From Purshia tridentata (lineage: Eukaryota; Streptophyta; Magnoliopsida; Rosales; Rosaceae), in the NCBI GenBank assembly GCA_003254885.1, contig QANT01008032.1, positions 1 to 64,000 of the forward strand: DNA of 64,000 nt, given 5' to 3'. Of this stretch, positions 39,778 to 51,277 are shown piece by piece. Position numbers and translations under genes: made by a program. Under the pieces are notes generated by a model. That model was not told where the DNA came from, ran no database searches, and saw only the letters and a program-made list of their open reading frames with translations. Every line of letters begins with the position of its first letter. Position 1 is the stretch's first letter.

Positions 39778-42700
39778 ATGTGGAGTGGGGAACCTAGAAG
39801 GAGTCCACGGATAACTGAACTTGAGGCACGAAAGATTCGCTCTCAGCAAGAGAAGAGCCAAAGTAAGGGCAAGGGGATATGTGATGTACCAGAGGAGGAT
39901 GTGGTTACTGGAAAAAATGATTCCTACCTAAAACAGAGAAGAAAAAAGATTAAGATGAGACATCTCCAGGATCTGCTTGCAAGTACAGTTGAGTTTCAAG
40001 TGCAAAAAAAGGTGTGTACTTTGACAGTGTTGTGAAAACCAGAACAGTTATTGAAAGTAAGAGGAAAGGTTAAACTGTGTTGACATAATAAATTTATATA
40101 ATGAAAATATTAAACTGTATGATAAATAGCATTTTACAATTTATAATGTTCAATTGATATTATAAACTTGCTACCAAATGAAAAATTTTGAGAAATAAAA
40201 AAAAGTTACTGTTATGACAATTAATTTACAATTTTGAGTTTTAGATCAAGCATAAATTGTCAGTAATAAACTTTGATAGGCACTCCACATTTTTTCTCTC
40301 TTTCATATTTATTAAGTTATTTCATTTTAAAAGGAAGGACAAGTATATTTATTATAATTCTCATACATTTTTAGTTGATCTTGTCTCCTATATGACAACA
40401 GACGTGGTGATGGCTTAGCGGTAAATGACCTTATAGAACTTGGGTTAGCATTTTGTTTAAATAAAAACACTGGATTGTACTTTGATGCCCTTACATTCAA
40501 ATTTTTTGAACTTTGCACTAGTGTCAAGGTCTTATTTACATTTGCAGGCTGGCAGTCCAAGTAACGAAGAGCATCATACAAATGCTGGTGAGTTTTTTTG
40601 AATTGCAATTTACTATATCTATGTAATGATGGCTAGGACTCAGTACTTCAGTATTTCTTGTACTAAATCAAACAGCTGCTAGGCCGTCTGGAACTGCTTT
40701 ACCAGAAAGAAAGAAGCTTAAAGTGTTGCTTGGTAAATTAAAAAGGTGAACACTTCGTTATGACATCCTTTCTACTGCGTATTTATGGTTATCCACACTA
40801 TAATAATTTTGATGAAGTGAATTACTTTTGTTCCTCTTATTAGTGAGTGGCCTCTTCTTTAGTGAATTCATCATCAAGAAAATTAATTCCTTAATGTTCT
40901 TTTTAACTTTAATTATAGGAGAGACTCGCAAAATCTCTTTGCAAAGCCAGTAGATCCAGAAGAGGTTTGTTTACTTTATTCATGGTCTGTCCAAATGCAC
41001 TATACCTTTATAGTTCGTTATTTATAATTCTTAATGTGAAAGGTAAAGGAGTATTATGATTCAATTAAAGAGCCAATGGATTTCGGCACGATTTCAGCAA
41101 AACTCAATGGAGGAAAGTACAAAACAGTGGACGAATTTGAGGTTTGCTCCTAGAGTCCTTGGTTCTGTACATGTTTTTCCCTTTAGTGAGTCTGGGAAGA
41201 GAGAACTGCTCTTTGAGATTTCTGTATTTGATACAATGATACCCCTCTCCTTTTATGTTTGGTGAAAATTTGAGTGTATGTGTGTATGCACATTTGTTTT
41301 GATTAGACTGGTGGGTTGGGGTTCATAAGATTTCTTAGCAAGCATGAATTTTTTTATATACTTGTCAGTATGTTTTACCTTCTCTTTTGTTTGAGACCCT
41401 TTTGGTTAATGGAATGCATGTATTTGGTGTATGTTGTTGCTTTTCACAGCCACTTGACTTGTCAATCTGGGTCCTTGATCGTTGATATGGTGGACATTGA
41501 ATTTTTAAATAGCATAACACAACGTTGCAATTTTGCCTTGGATATACTTTCGAATGCATGCTTTGATTGCCTTCTATCCATTGAAGTCTATTTTCATCTT
41601 CTTTTCTATAGTTAAGGATGATGAAGCCTTCTAGATCTGTATATTAAACAAACTGTGCCCCTTGACACTTGTGACTTGCAATCTTAAGGGTAGATTAAAT
41701 GGTTATAGTGATATACGAAGTTGTTTGAGTTTTAATGTTCATTTGGTTAATGTACAGCATGATGTGTTTTTGGTATCAAGCAACGCAATGATTTTCAACC
41801 GTTCAAATACCATCTTTTATAGACAGGTAAGTCCATAAAGCACTTTCGTTATTATCAAAGGTTGACCAACATTTTATGCTCTTGAAGTCTACATTTTCTT
41901 CTTAACTATATCAGATTTATTGTTTTCCAGGCTCGTGCTATAAGAGACCTAGCGAAGAAGTTGTTTGGTGCTTTGAAAAATAACCCTGAGATCTTTGAAA
42001 GAGGATTTTCCATGGCAAAACTACGAGCTTGTCAGAGGACTAAGACTGAAGTGAACATTCTGAATAGTTCTGACAGGTCAACTAATGGGTTGACATCAAA
42101 GGGTAGGTCTAAGTCCAAAAAAGATATGTAAGCATGCCTTAAGTCCAACTTCAAAATCTATGTTTTGACCATAGTGATTACATAGAATTTATTACTCTTA
42201 ACTCATACAAGATAATGATCAAAGGCTTATTCCATGTTCTGCATGAGCTTGTAATTGAATACGTTTAACTTAACTCATACAAGATAATGATCAAAGGCTT
42301 ATTTCATGTTCTGCATGAGCTTGTAATTGAATACGTTTATACACTGAGTTAAGTGGCTGGTGTGAGTTTCACTGATTTGGTTATAGTAGAATAACAAGCT
42401 TACCTGATCAAGTCTTTTAGCATTCAATAGAATTGCACTCAGTCTTTTCATTTCTTCCATAAACAGACCGTAGAAGTGAAAGAAGATCTGAGTACTCTGA
42501 AGTAGATCGACGTGGAACCTACAGTCCTCTGAATACATTTCTCACTGAGAATGAGTCAATAGTGTCTACCGTCTATTGCAGCGCAAAGCAGCTAGTGCAG
42601 GTGAGTAATGTACTGTGTGCAGGCGTGCATGTGCTCATGGGTGTATCTTAAACAATTGTCCCAAACTCAAAAAAAGAAAAAAAAAAGTAATTGTCCCAAA

Positions 42701-44333
42701 CAAAAAAAATACTATGTATACAATTTATTTAAGCAAACCTTGACTCGCACAGAAACCAATCAAAAGCCCTGTAATTGAAAAGATGGCTGAGGTTTAGGCC
42801 TTATTTATTCATGTAATTGAGTTGTATGTACTGGCATATTGATTATTTGTCCTGGCTTTGCAGAATAAGCAGAATAGTATGGGGTACAAAGAAAGCTTGA
42901 TGCAGTTTGTTCGAGATCTTGGGCCAACAGCTCAAATGGTTGCTGAGCGAAAGTTTCAAAATTGCACTGCAGAAGCACTTAATCCTCATAATGCAACTTC
43001 AAACGCCCAGCTTCGAGCCCTAGATCAATTCCTTAATGTGGCATCATCTCAGAAGGGTATCACTGCTGCACCATCTTTGAGTATCCTTCAAATTTCCACT
43101 GTAAGTCAAAATTCCAGTGAAAACATGGACATTCGAGGCAACACTCTGCATGTGGAAAAGGCGTTGACAGTTGACCCTATAGATCTACCGGATGGTTTGA
43201 GAAAAGGAATTGTTGATGCTAGCAACACATTAGAAAATCTTGGTGACTACTGCAAAAAATCAGTCCAACCCATACCCGATCAGGACATTAGGAGGTCTCA
43301 GTTGATCAATGCCTTATCTGGAGGTGGAAATCCTAACTTCTCTGCATGGAACACTCACAGTGACCACAGGGGAAAATTAGTTCAAAATGTTTCTGATCAA
43401 GACATTGGGAATTCTCACTTCAACAATCCATTATATGGAAATTCCAACTTCATAAATCCCTTATTTGGAGACGGAAGCTCTAGCTTCTCTACATGGAAAA
43501 CACACAATGGTCCTAACAACTTCATCTCAAGTGCTATTGATAAGGGTAAGAACATCGAAATAGCTAAGGCGTCTTCTTTAGAGCCAATGATGCAAGCTTC
43601 AAAAATTTATGGTTCTTCTTCTTCATCATCTTCATCAGTACCGTGGCTTTCCCTAGTTATGCCTGGATCGAGTCAGAGTCCAGTAATTAGCTCCATGCAT
43701 GGGTTGGACTCAAATTATCTTGGAGGTGGACTACTTCAACACAAAACTATGGCTGATAGAGGAATCACAAACCATGGAATTAATTTAGAGCAGGCAGGCC
43801 AAGCGTTCAGTTGGTTGTGGCCAACAGGATCAAGTCAGTGTCCAGTTGTTCGCTCGATGCATGAGTTGGACTCAAATTATCTTGGAGGTGGATTACATGC
43901 ACACCAAGCTATGGCTGATAAAGGAAGCACAGACCATGGAAGCAATGTAGAGCAGGCAGGCCAAGTGTTCAATTGGTTTTGGCTAACAGGATCGAATCAG
44001 AGTCCAGTCATTCGCTCCATGCATGGTTTGGACTCAGATTATCTTGGAGGTGGATTACATCAACACCAATCTATGGCTGATAGAGGAAGCACAAACCATG
44101 GAAGTAATTTGCAGCAGGCAGGCCAAGCTTTCAATTGGTTTAGCCCAACAGAGTTAGGGCCACAACCTGTCATCAACCAGCCGTTCTACCAGCAACCAAC
44201 ATCATTTTTAGCGGATTCAATAGACGAAGCTGGGCCCTCACAATGGCGAGGGTGGGATACATCAACCTCCAGTAGGCAGCAGACTATTCAGTTATCAGAC
44301 ATTGATGCCTGGTTCTCAAACCGTTGCGATTAA
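39778..44333 (+). CDS. Bromodomain protein with internally repeated C-terminus
   Basis: Nine exons (39778-40011, 40548-40587, 40676-40745, 40919-40964, 41043-41141, 41758-41826, 41931-42102, 42467-42600, 42864-44333) give 777 residues. The N-terminus is basic ([18 protein letters not shown]). A bromodomain spans about residues 98-200: [11 protein letters not shown], then [20 protein letters not shown] and [12 protein letters not shown], with the acetyl-lysine-contacting asparagine at about 177. It resembles the plant BRD7/9-like bromodomain group found in SWI/SNF complexes, but is divergent. The last exon encodes a long Ser/Asn-rich tail with three tandem 54-residue repeats. The inferred role is reading acetylated histones in the nucleus. 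An untranslated or coding exon further upstream cannot be excluded. Confidence 0.85.
42199..42342. repeat. 72-bp tandem duplication in an intron of the bromodomain gene
   Basis: The 72-bp unit starting 'taactcatacaagataatga' occurs twice back to back (42199-42270 and 42271-42342) with about one difference. It lies within the intron between exons 7 and 8 and affects no coding sequence. Confidence 0.85.
43665..44150 (+). repeat. Three tandem 162-bp coding repeats (54 residues each)
   Basis: Within the last exon of the bromodomain gene, a 162-bp unit occurs three times in frame. Each translated unit runs G-S-(S/N)-Q-x-P-V, then MH(G/E)LDS(N/D)YLGGGL, MAD(R/K)G and QAGQ(A/V)F(S/N)W. Copies differ by scattered substitutions, so the array is not very recent. 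The repeats have conserved aromatic and glycine positions, which suggests they are folded or bind something. Confidence 0.9.
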
Positions 44334-44626
44334 GCGGGTGTTGAAAGGCATTGACTCATTGATTATGTGCTTTTAGTAATTTAGGCGTTGGTTATGAAAT
44401 TAAAAACTTTTTATTTTTCCTACACAATCTATCTGCTGTTGCAAATTGTGAACTTTTTATTTAGTAATCAAAACTTTTGATTAGTTTTGATATTCATAAC
44501 CATCCACATTGCTTCACAGGCTCTCTGTATAGTTTATTGGTTTGGCTAGTCGATATAACTTGTAAGAACCTAAGCCGTTTGATAATATAATATGACAAAA
44601 CTACCCCTTATCTTGTAGAGGATAAT
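44334..44626. other. Short spacer between bromodomain and GNAT genes
   Basis: This is the likely 3' UTR of the bromodomain gene followed by the GNAT promoter. Nothing else was seen. Confidence 0.4.
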
Positions 44627-46093
44627 ATGTTGATTAAATCACACAAGCACGCACAAGCAATGGAGATTGGCGGAGCTGCTGCAGCAGCTGCTACTTCCAT
44701 GCATATAGTAGAGGGTCATACGTCCATGGCCATGGAGCTAAAATGGGTGACCAGAGGTAAAACCCAAATGGGAAAAACCATGAAAACACCATCAAAATCA
44801 AAAGCACCACCACCACTGCAAGCCTTAGTCCCAGTATGCATATCCACAAACCCTTCCCACGTAAACCCAGATGAACTCAGTGACCTCTACAGCGCCTGCA
44901 ACCTCTCCGGCCACCGGTTCCCCAATTACGTGGACGCCGATGGTTGCCGTGTGGTGGAAGCCATCGACGTGCATAAGCTACGTGTGGCTCTCTCCCACAG
45001 TTCAGTCCTGGTCTCAGTCTTCTGCAAGCCAAAAGATGTAATGGGTAACTCACCATCATCATCATCTTCGAAAGAAAAGCAGCAGCAGCAGCAGCAGGAG
45101 AAGATGGTGGGTTTCGGAGAATTTTTCCAGAGGGTGGTGATGCCTGTTAGTCCATTTAACAGTCAGTTGGTGGGCTTTGGCCGTGCCGTTTCTGATCATG
45201 GATTGACCGCCTCCATCTACGATGTCATGGTAGTATACAAATTAAAACAAATTTATGATTGTTCCTTCAATTTTAATCCCAAGAGAAGTGTTAATGGGTG
45301 GTATCAAGTTATCAATCAACAATATTTGTACCTTATTCATATACTATTATTATATACAAGCAATAGATGGTGAAATTAGGAAGCGTTCATATAAATATAT
45401 GCTTCAGTGTCTCCCAGGTTATTCCTTCGTTGCGGGGATTGGGAATTGGAAGGATGATGGTTAAAAGAATTACAAGGTTCAGTATTCTTTCTTAAGACTG
45501 ATTTAATTTTTTTTTTTTCTTACTGTTTTTTGTTTTTTAACTTTATCGTTTGCTCTGATTGAAACCTTAATAATGCTCATTTGGTTCGCAATATCAAATA
45601 ACACTAGTAATCCCCTGTTTTTCGCTTATTCTTGTTTAGTAGTACTTAGCTCTGGAGTTTTATTTATTTTTTGTTGCGGTCATGTTTGAACAAAAATAAA
45701 AAATTTAGTTTGGTTATCTTGAAATGAAATGCCCTTTTTGGGGTGTGTGAAAACTTTCCACTTCTAGCAGAATACTCACAAGCAGAGACATCTATGACAT
45801 AGCAGCCCTTTGCTCAGAGAATGAGAGGTGATTTGTACCAATCTCTCTTGAATGTCAAAGCCTCAATACTTTGGTGAACAAAGTTTTTCCCAGAATATGA
45901 GCTGAAATCTTAGTTTTGCAATCTACATGTCAGGTCATTCTTCAAAGCGTGTGGATTTGGAGACGACATTTCGGGCTCCACTGCAATGATGTACACAAGG
46001 AGTGTTTGTGTTTCATCAAATTCTGAAGGCAATCAGATGGTTAAACGTGCAGGTCGAAAGCTACTGTTGGTTCCACCACTTTTGAAGACTTAG
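44627..46093 (+). CDS. GNAT-family N-acetyltransferase (plastid NSI/SNAT-like group)
   Basis: Four exons (44627-45229, 45418-45476, 45771-45827, 45934-46093) give 292 residues. The GNAT core is clear: LVGFGRAVSDHGLTASIYDV, the acetyl-CoA loop RGLGIGR (about 207-213), then LTSRDIYDIAALCSENERSFFKACGFG. This wording matches plant GCN5-related acetyltransferases of the NSI/SNAT type, which acetylate proteins and, in vitro, serotonin. The substrate here is not predictable. A Gln run (KEKQQQQQQEK, from a CAG repeat near 45077) interrupts the region before the core. The N-terminus is Ala/Lys-rich and not a strong transit peptide. A start at the second methionine (44660) is equally possible. The third-exon acceptor 'tagcag|aatact' was preferred because it gives RILTSRD, as in relatives. 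Confidence 0.87.
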
Positions 46094-46676
46094 CATACTC
46101 GAAGACCATGAAATCATGAATTTAAGCCACATTGTATCCTCGGATGACTCATCAAATTCAAGATGAGATGATGTTTGTGCTTCTGTAAGCAAAAGAGTTT
46201 GAAATTTGAGTTTCATCGTCTCCATTTTGACTTAAAAATTTTGCATAAAAAACACAACAGGCAAAATGGAATTTTTTTTCCTGAAGGAGGGAAGGAGGTT
46301 GGTTTATATGTAAGCTACTTATTTGATGGTTAGGCCCTTCCATGTGTAAACAGTCAAGATCATTTGTAAAATGAAGTTACTGTTGGCACATATGACCGTT
46401 TTAGTCATATTCCCACCATAGTATTATGCTGTACTTTTTCAAATTAGAGCAGATTCTTGTCCATCTGTAATGCACTTTGCTAGGAAAAAGAAGGTTTGAC
46501 AAAAGAGGTTACCCCATGATGTTCTTTGGTATAAAATTATCTCACCGCTAAAGTAAAGTAGCCCTCTAAGATAATGCAAAACAGCTTCCCTTTTTCAATG
46601 CATATCAACTTTACCCAAAGAGAACCTTGCACAAGAAAGTTCTCTCAACGTCTCTCTTTTCTTCAATTAGCCTGAT
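46094..46676. other. Spacer between GNAT and C2 genes
   Basis: No gene was seen. It probably holds the GNAT 3' UTR and the C2-gene promoter. Confidence 0.45.
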
Positions 46677-47868
46677 ATGGGGAAACTCTGGGTTGAAGTG
46701 TGCCTGATATCTGCTAGAGGGCTCCGGCGTTCTTCTTCCTTATTCAAGCTCCAATGGTATGCTGTTGGGTGGACTAATCCCAACAACAAATACTGCACCA
46801 AGATTGATGCATCTGGGAATGCAAACCCAGTATGGAAAACCAAGTTTGCTACTTTGATTGAGGACTCAGAATCAAACTTGCATGATCTGGCACTGCACAT
46901 TGAAGTGTATAGTAGAGAGCCTATATTCCTCAGAGACAGGCTTCAGGGTACAGCAACTATTGTCTTGAAAGAGTTTCTGGCTAAGCATAACAAGAATTCC
47001 GAGGTTCCAAGGCATGGGGCTGAAGAAGTTGGGAGCTATCAATTGCGAAAAAAGAACTCCAACAAACCTCAAGGGTTTGTTGACGTTTCAATTCGTATTT
47101 CTGAAGATATGGAAGAGAGAAGCTCATACACAGGTACTCATAATTCATGGGGTAAAGTAATCTTTCAAAAATCTCAAAATCTAACCTTGTCTTTCCCAGA
47201 ACTCTTTGGAAAGTCTGAATTTTGAGTTTGTTTCTTATGTGATTCATATTTTCCAGTTTACTTTTTTGTGTAAATTCAATAAGTTCTGTTTTGTAGGCAG
47301 TGAGGGAGGACCTGTGGATCACAACAATACTATGATAACCTTGGCTACTGGAGACGGGTCAGCACCAAAACTACAACCTCTAGCTCCACAGCATAGGCCA
47401 GAAAATCAGTTCCGGATCAATTCCTCATATGCACATCCATTGCCTTTCCCTACAAACTATTCCAACCCATCTGCAGTTGGCCCAAGCTATCCGCCAGCAA
47501 CCGGACCAAGCTATCCGCCAGCAACCGGACCAAGCTACCCGCCAGCAACCGGACCAAGCTATCAGCCGCCTCGAACTCCTTCACCACCTCCCCCACCTTC
47601 TAATGTTGGGTACATACCCACTCTTCTCCCAAGAACAGATCGAATGCCTCAAGCCTATATTAATATGTCATCATCTGGAGCACCACCTGGCCACAGTGGA
47701 GCACCACCTGGTCATGGAGGAGCACATGGTTTTGGAATGGGAATGGGAGCTGGAGCGCTGGCAGCTGGTGCTGTGATCTTTGGGGATGACTTTATGTCAG
47801 GATTTGATGTTCCTTCAGGCTTACAAGATGCTAGTCTTACCATATCAACTGATCCTCCTTATTTCTAA
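46677..47868 (+). CDS. C2-domain protein, SRC2-like
   Basis: Two exons (46677-47133 and 47297-47868) give 342 residues. Residues 1 to about 150 form a C2 domain beginning MGKLWVEVCLISARGL, with NPVWKTKFATLI and RDRLQGTATIVL, as in plant SRC2/BAP-type proteins. The loops carry few acidic residues compared with classical calcium-binding C2 domains. The second exon encodes a Pro/Ser/Tyr-rich linker with three near-perfect GPSYPPAT units, then a Gly/Ala-rich segment (GFGMGMGAGALAAGAVIFGDD). That segment resembles the glycine-rich C-terminal stretch of SRC2 proteins. The likely role is membrane- or lipid-associated stress signalling, taken from the family. It is convergent with the hydrolase gene 374 bp downstream. 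Confidence 0.88.
47477..47560 (+). repeat. 24-bp coding tandem repeat in the C2 gene
   Basis: A 24-bp unit encoding GPSYPPAT is present three times, followed by a partial fourth (GPSYQPP). The copies are almost identical at DNA level. Copy number may vary between alleles. Confidence 0.85.
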
Positions 47869-48241
47869 CTAGGTTTGTAATTAGCACCAGTAATCCTTTT
47901 TTAATAAATTAACGCAGTACAATGACACTTCAACTTGGTTATCTGATATTGTTCAACTCCCTTTCTTATAATATGATATCAGTAAGAATGTTCACAGGGT
48001 TTGCTCCATTCCCAAATCACAGATTATCAAATTAAAAACTATTGGTCACTTATTAATTACAGCTACTGTATATAGAAGTATGTAACATGGGAATTTCACA
48101 TTACTTTGTTGAAGATAGTTTCCAACGTCCTCAGCACTTGACATATAAATTCAGAACATTCTGATGTTACTTTTCTCCATCAAGCCCACCATTTTCTTCA
48201 TGACGTAGTAACATGGGGTTTAGCCATATAGGAGACAAACT

Positions 48242-50695
48242 TCAAACTATAACTTGTGGAGTCTGCTCCTGCGAATCATCAAAAGCTCTTTGCAGAAATT
48301 TCTGAACTACTGAAACAAACTCATCAACTTTCTCTTCATGTGGCAAGTGTCCACATTGCTTTATTACTTCAAGGCAAGATCCAGGTATGGCTCGTGAAAG
48401 TCTCTCAGCATTCCATGAGGGGACAATCCGGTCATTGTCACCCGTAACAATCAGGACTGAGTTTCAAAGAGAGAATGACTTAGTACCAGCATTAACATGT
48501 AATGCACCGCTAAAAACAAAAACTAGTTGTCTGGTCTAAGGAGATTTTCCTCTTGCTGTCTTAAGTTATTGAAGTTTGCCTTCCAATTGACTATTTCAAT
48601 ATCAGGCTTCAAACCATTTTTACACTAAGGGTTACAACTGTTACCTGGACATGAGATATTACGAAGTCTTTTTGCCAATGGTGGTTTTGATTCAGAGGAA
48701 GTGTCTGTAAGCATTGCTGCTGTGTACTCCAGAAGTGCCTTGTCCCAACCCTTAGTCCTCAATGGCTGCATGTGGTACTAACATCCAGGTGAGCATTCTG
48801 CTCCCCAAAATCAAAAGCAGAAAAGAAGACAAAACTATTACCGATAATAACCTTCGTGTAACCATTTATGACATGTTCAGTGACTTTATTCGAGTCATAC
48901 CATGCATTCCTAACAGCAGCAACACCAAATCTATCGATGACCATCCGTATCTGAGCATCATGTGGTAAGTCACTGTCAGATATAGCACATGTGTCTTAAA
49001 GGAGGAGAAGGAGGAAGGGGGCTGCAAGAGGAATATAGCTAAAAAGAGGACAACAATTATCAGTTATATCTTGAACAACAAAACATACTCAAATAGATAG
49101 CCATTGTACTGGATTAATCAGATTTTTCTAAGCCATTTGATGTTTTGCTTTGGTTGCCTGGAACATTCATTCAATTTGAGAGTTTCTGAAAGCTCAAACC
49201 AAATACAGCATAAAATCATCCAGAGAGAAATTCATTACCAGCATTACAGCCAGTGTAGAGCGTAGAACAGCTGACAAGAACTTCTTATACAAGGAATTGA
49301 GCATAACTGTCATGCCCTTCACCATTCCCACTATTGCCTGTGAAATAAATCTAGTAAACTTGGACAAAATCTTGGAAATCTGGATAAATGGATTCCCTGG
49401 AGTGTTTGAATTTGACCCATCTTCTTTAGTCTGGTTATCTTCTCCAGACTGATTTCTCTCAACAGCCTTTGCAATAGTACGTGGGGCCAAAATAGCTGGA
49501 GCAACAAGGATCAGAGCAGCAACACTTTCTGGGGCTTCAAAATAGGAATCAACTGCTACAAGAGAACCAGCTGAATGCCTGAGATTTTAGACAGATATTG
49601 GCTTTCAGATTTAAATTTATAATAACAATAATCATAATTGAGAAACTTTATTATTTCTCCTGAAAGATTTCATATATAGTCAAAACGCAAAATTTGAGAC
49701 TTAATCTCAATGGGAGTACGAAAAAAATTGCCTTCTTAGCTGAGAAGTACATACCCCACCAAAATTGCCTTCTCAGCTGCTAGAAAATCAATGAAATACA
49801 AGGTAGCAAGCACTGAAAATGCCATGGAATATGGATTCACTGATTTTGATTCCCCACTTCCAGAAGATGACTGCCCGAAAAGGTTTATTCTTGATGTCAA
49901 CCCAAAGGCGGGTCTATCAAAGGCAAGAACTTTGGAACCGATGACCTCTGCCAACGGCTTCATAACTCGATTCCACGAGAAAACTGAGGCTCCAAAGCCA
50001 TGTAACAAAATCATAGGAAGGCCAACCTTCTTAGTCTGGCTAGAGATAGTCTCAGTCTTATGTGCCTGTGATTGCGCCTCATATACCTTGTGGTGCACCT
50101 CCACTCCTCTAAACTCACAAAAACAACTATCTGGGTCAGCTAAAAGTTTTGGATCCACCAGTTCATCTTGATCTATGCCAGCTAGTCCCTTCCTTTTCTT
50201 CTTTGTTTGCGCATCCAGCAATTGCTCTGGTGGAGATTCGAAGTAAGCTCAAAAACACACACGCACACACAAACAAAAGGGGCAGTAACAAGCAACATCA
50301 AACCCATACTACATATAAAATACCAATTCATTGGTTTAGTTATCATAAAGCAAAACAAGAATAAAGAATGTTATGAAGAAAAGTTCATTAAATGCATACA
50401 GAAGAACAGAAATGCATATAAGATAAGTAATTGAGGTACCAAAACCTGAGTATTGGGCACCGGAGCCACTGAGTGAAGAAGCAGAAGCAACTGGGAAAGA
50501 TTTAAGGATGGTGTACTTTTTGGGGTCTGACCCAAATTTAGAAGAAAAGCTTAAGCTGATACTATTTCCATGAAAGCTTGAAACTTTGCTATAACTCTTA
50601 AGCAAGAGCAACTCTGGGAACACCCCTACCCCCCCACTGCTCTTCATATGGATTTTGGCGCTGCGCTCAGCCCCCAACCCGATTTTGAAGCACAT
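48242..50695 (-). CDS. Alpha/beta-hydrolase, probably plastid-targeted
   Basis: Six exons on the minus strand (50695-50440, 50247-49755, 49578-49239, 48950-48852, 48765-48645, 48456-48242) give 507 residues. The first 85 residues are Ser/Lys-rich and poor in acids, suggesting a chloroplast transit peptide. The fold is marked by PMILLHGFGASVFSWNRVM (oxyanion region), the nucleophile elbow G-H-S-A-G with Ser about 252, the acid in VTGDNDRIVP (Asp 443 or 445) and the catalytic His in KQCGHLPHEE (about 473). A long, poorly conserved insertion after the nucleophile forms the cap. The triad is intact, so an active esterase or lipase-like enzyme is expected, with unknown substrate. The start could instead be the methionine at about 50647. 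It shares a short promoter region with the divergent oxidoreductase gene. Confidence 0.88.
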
Positions 50696-50880
50696 GGATA
50701 ATACTGCTATTTAATTAACAATGAAATTAATAGAATAAAATAAAAAAAGAAGAAAATTTTTTTATTTTTCCTCAAACGACGACGTATGTAGTCACAGAAA
50801 AAAATAAAATCAGTTACCAAATTTGATTACAAAATAAAAATTTGAAACTCATTGTCCGAAAACTCCAAAGGAGGAAGAAA
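50696..50880. promoter_or_regulatory. Compact divergent promoter region
   Basis: Only 185 bp separate the start codon of the hydrolase gene (minus strand) from that of the oxidoreductase gene (plus strand). The spacer is AT-rich and includes 'caaacgacgacgtatg' (50774-50789) with an ACGT core. No clear TATA box was assigned on either side. Both transcription starts must lie within or very near this interval, unless a 5' UTR intron exists. Confidence 0.6.
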
Positions 50881-51239
50881 ATGGAGGCTCTGGTGTGCAG
50901 GAAATTGGGGGATCCAACAGTACCCATCTCAGAAGAAGGAACAGAGAGAGCAATAGAAGTGGAAAAGAGTCACCCAATTCCTGAATTGAAGACTCCCTCA
51001 TCGGTGAGGGTGAGAGTGAAAGCTACTAGCTTGAACTATGCCAATTACTTGCAGATACTGGGAAAGTACCAAGAGAAGCCGCCCCTACCTTTCATCCCCG
51101 GCTCAGACTACTCCGGCGTCGTCGACGCCGTCGGACCCACCGTCTCCAAGTTCAGAGTCGGTGACCCAGTTTGCTCTTTTGCCCAGCTCGGCTCCTTTGC
51201 TCAATTCATCGTCGCCGATCAGAACGAACTGTGAGTTAG

Positions 51240-51277
<38 letters not shown>

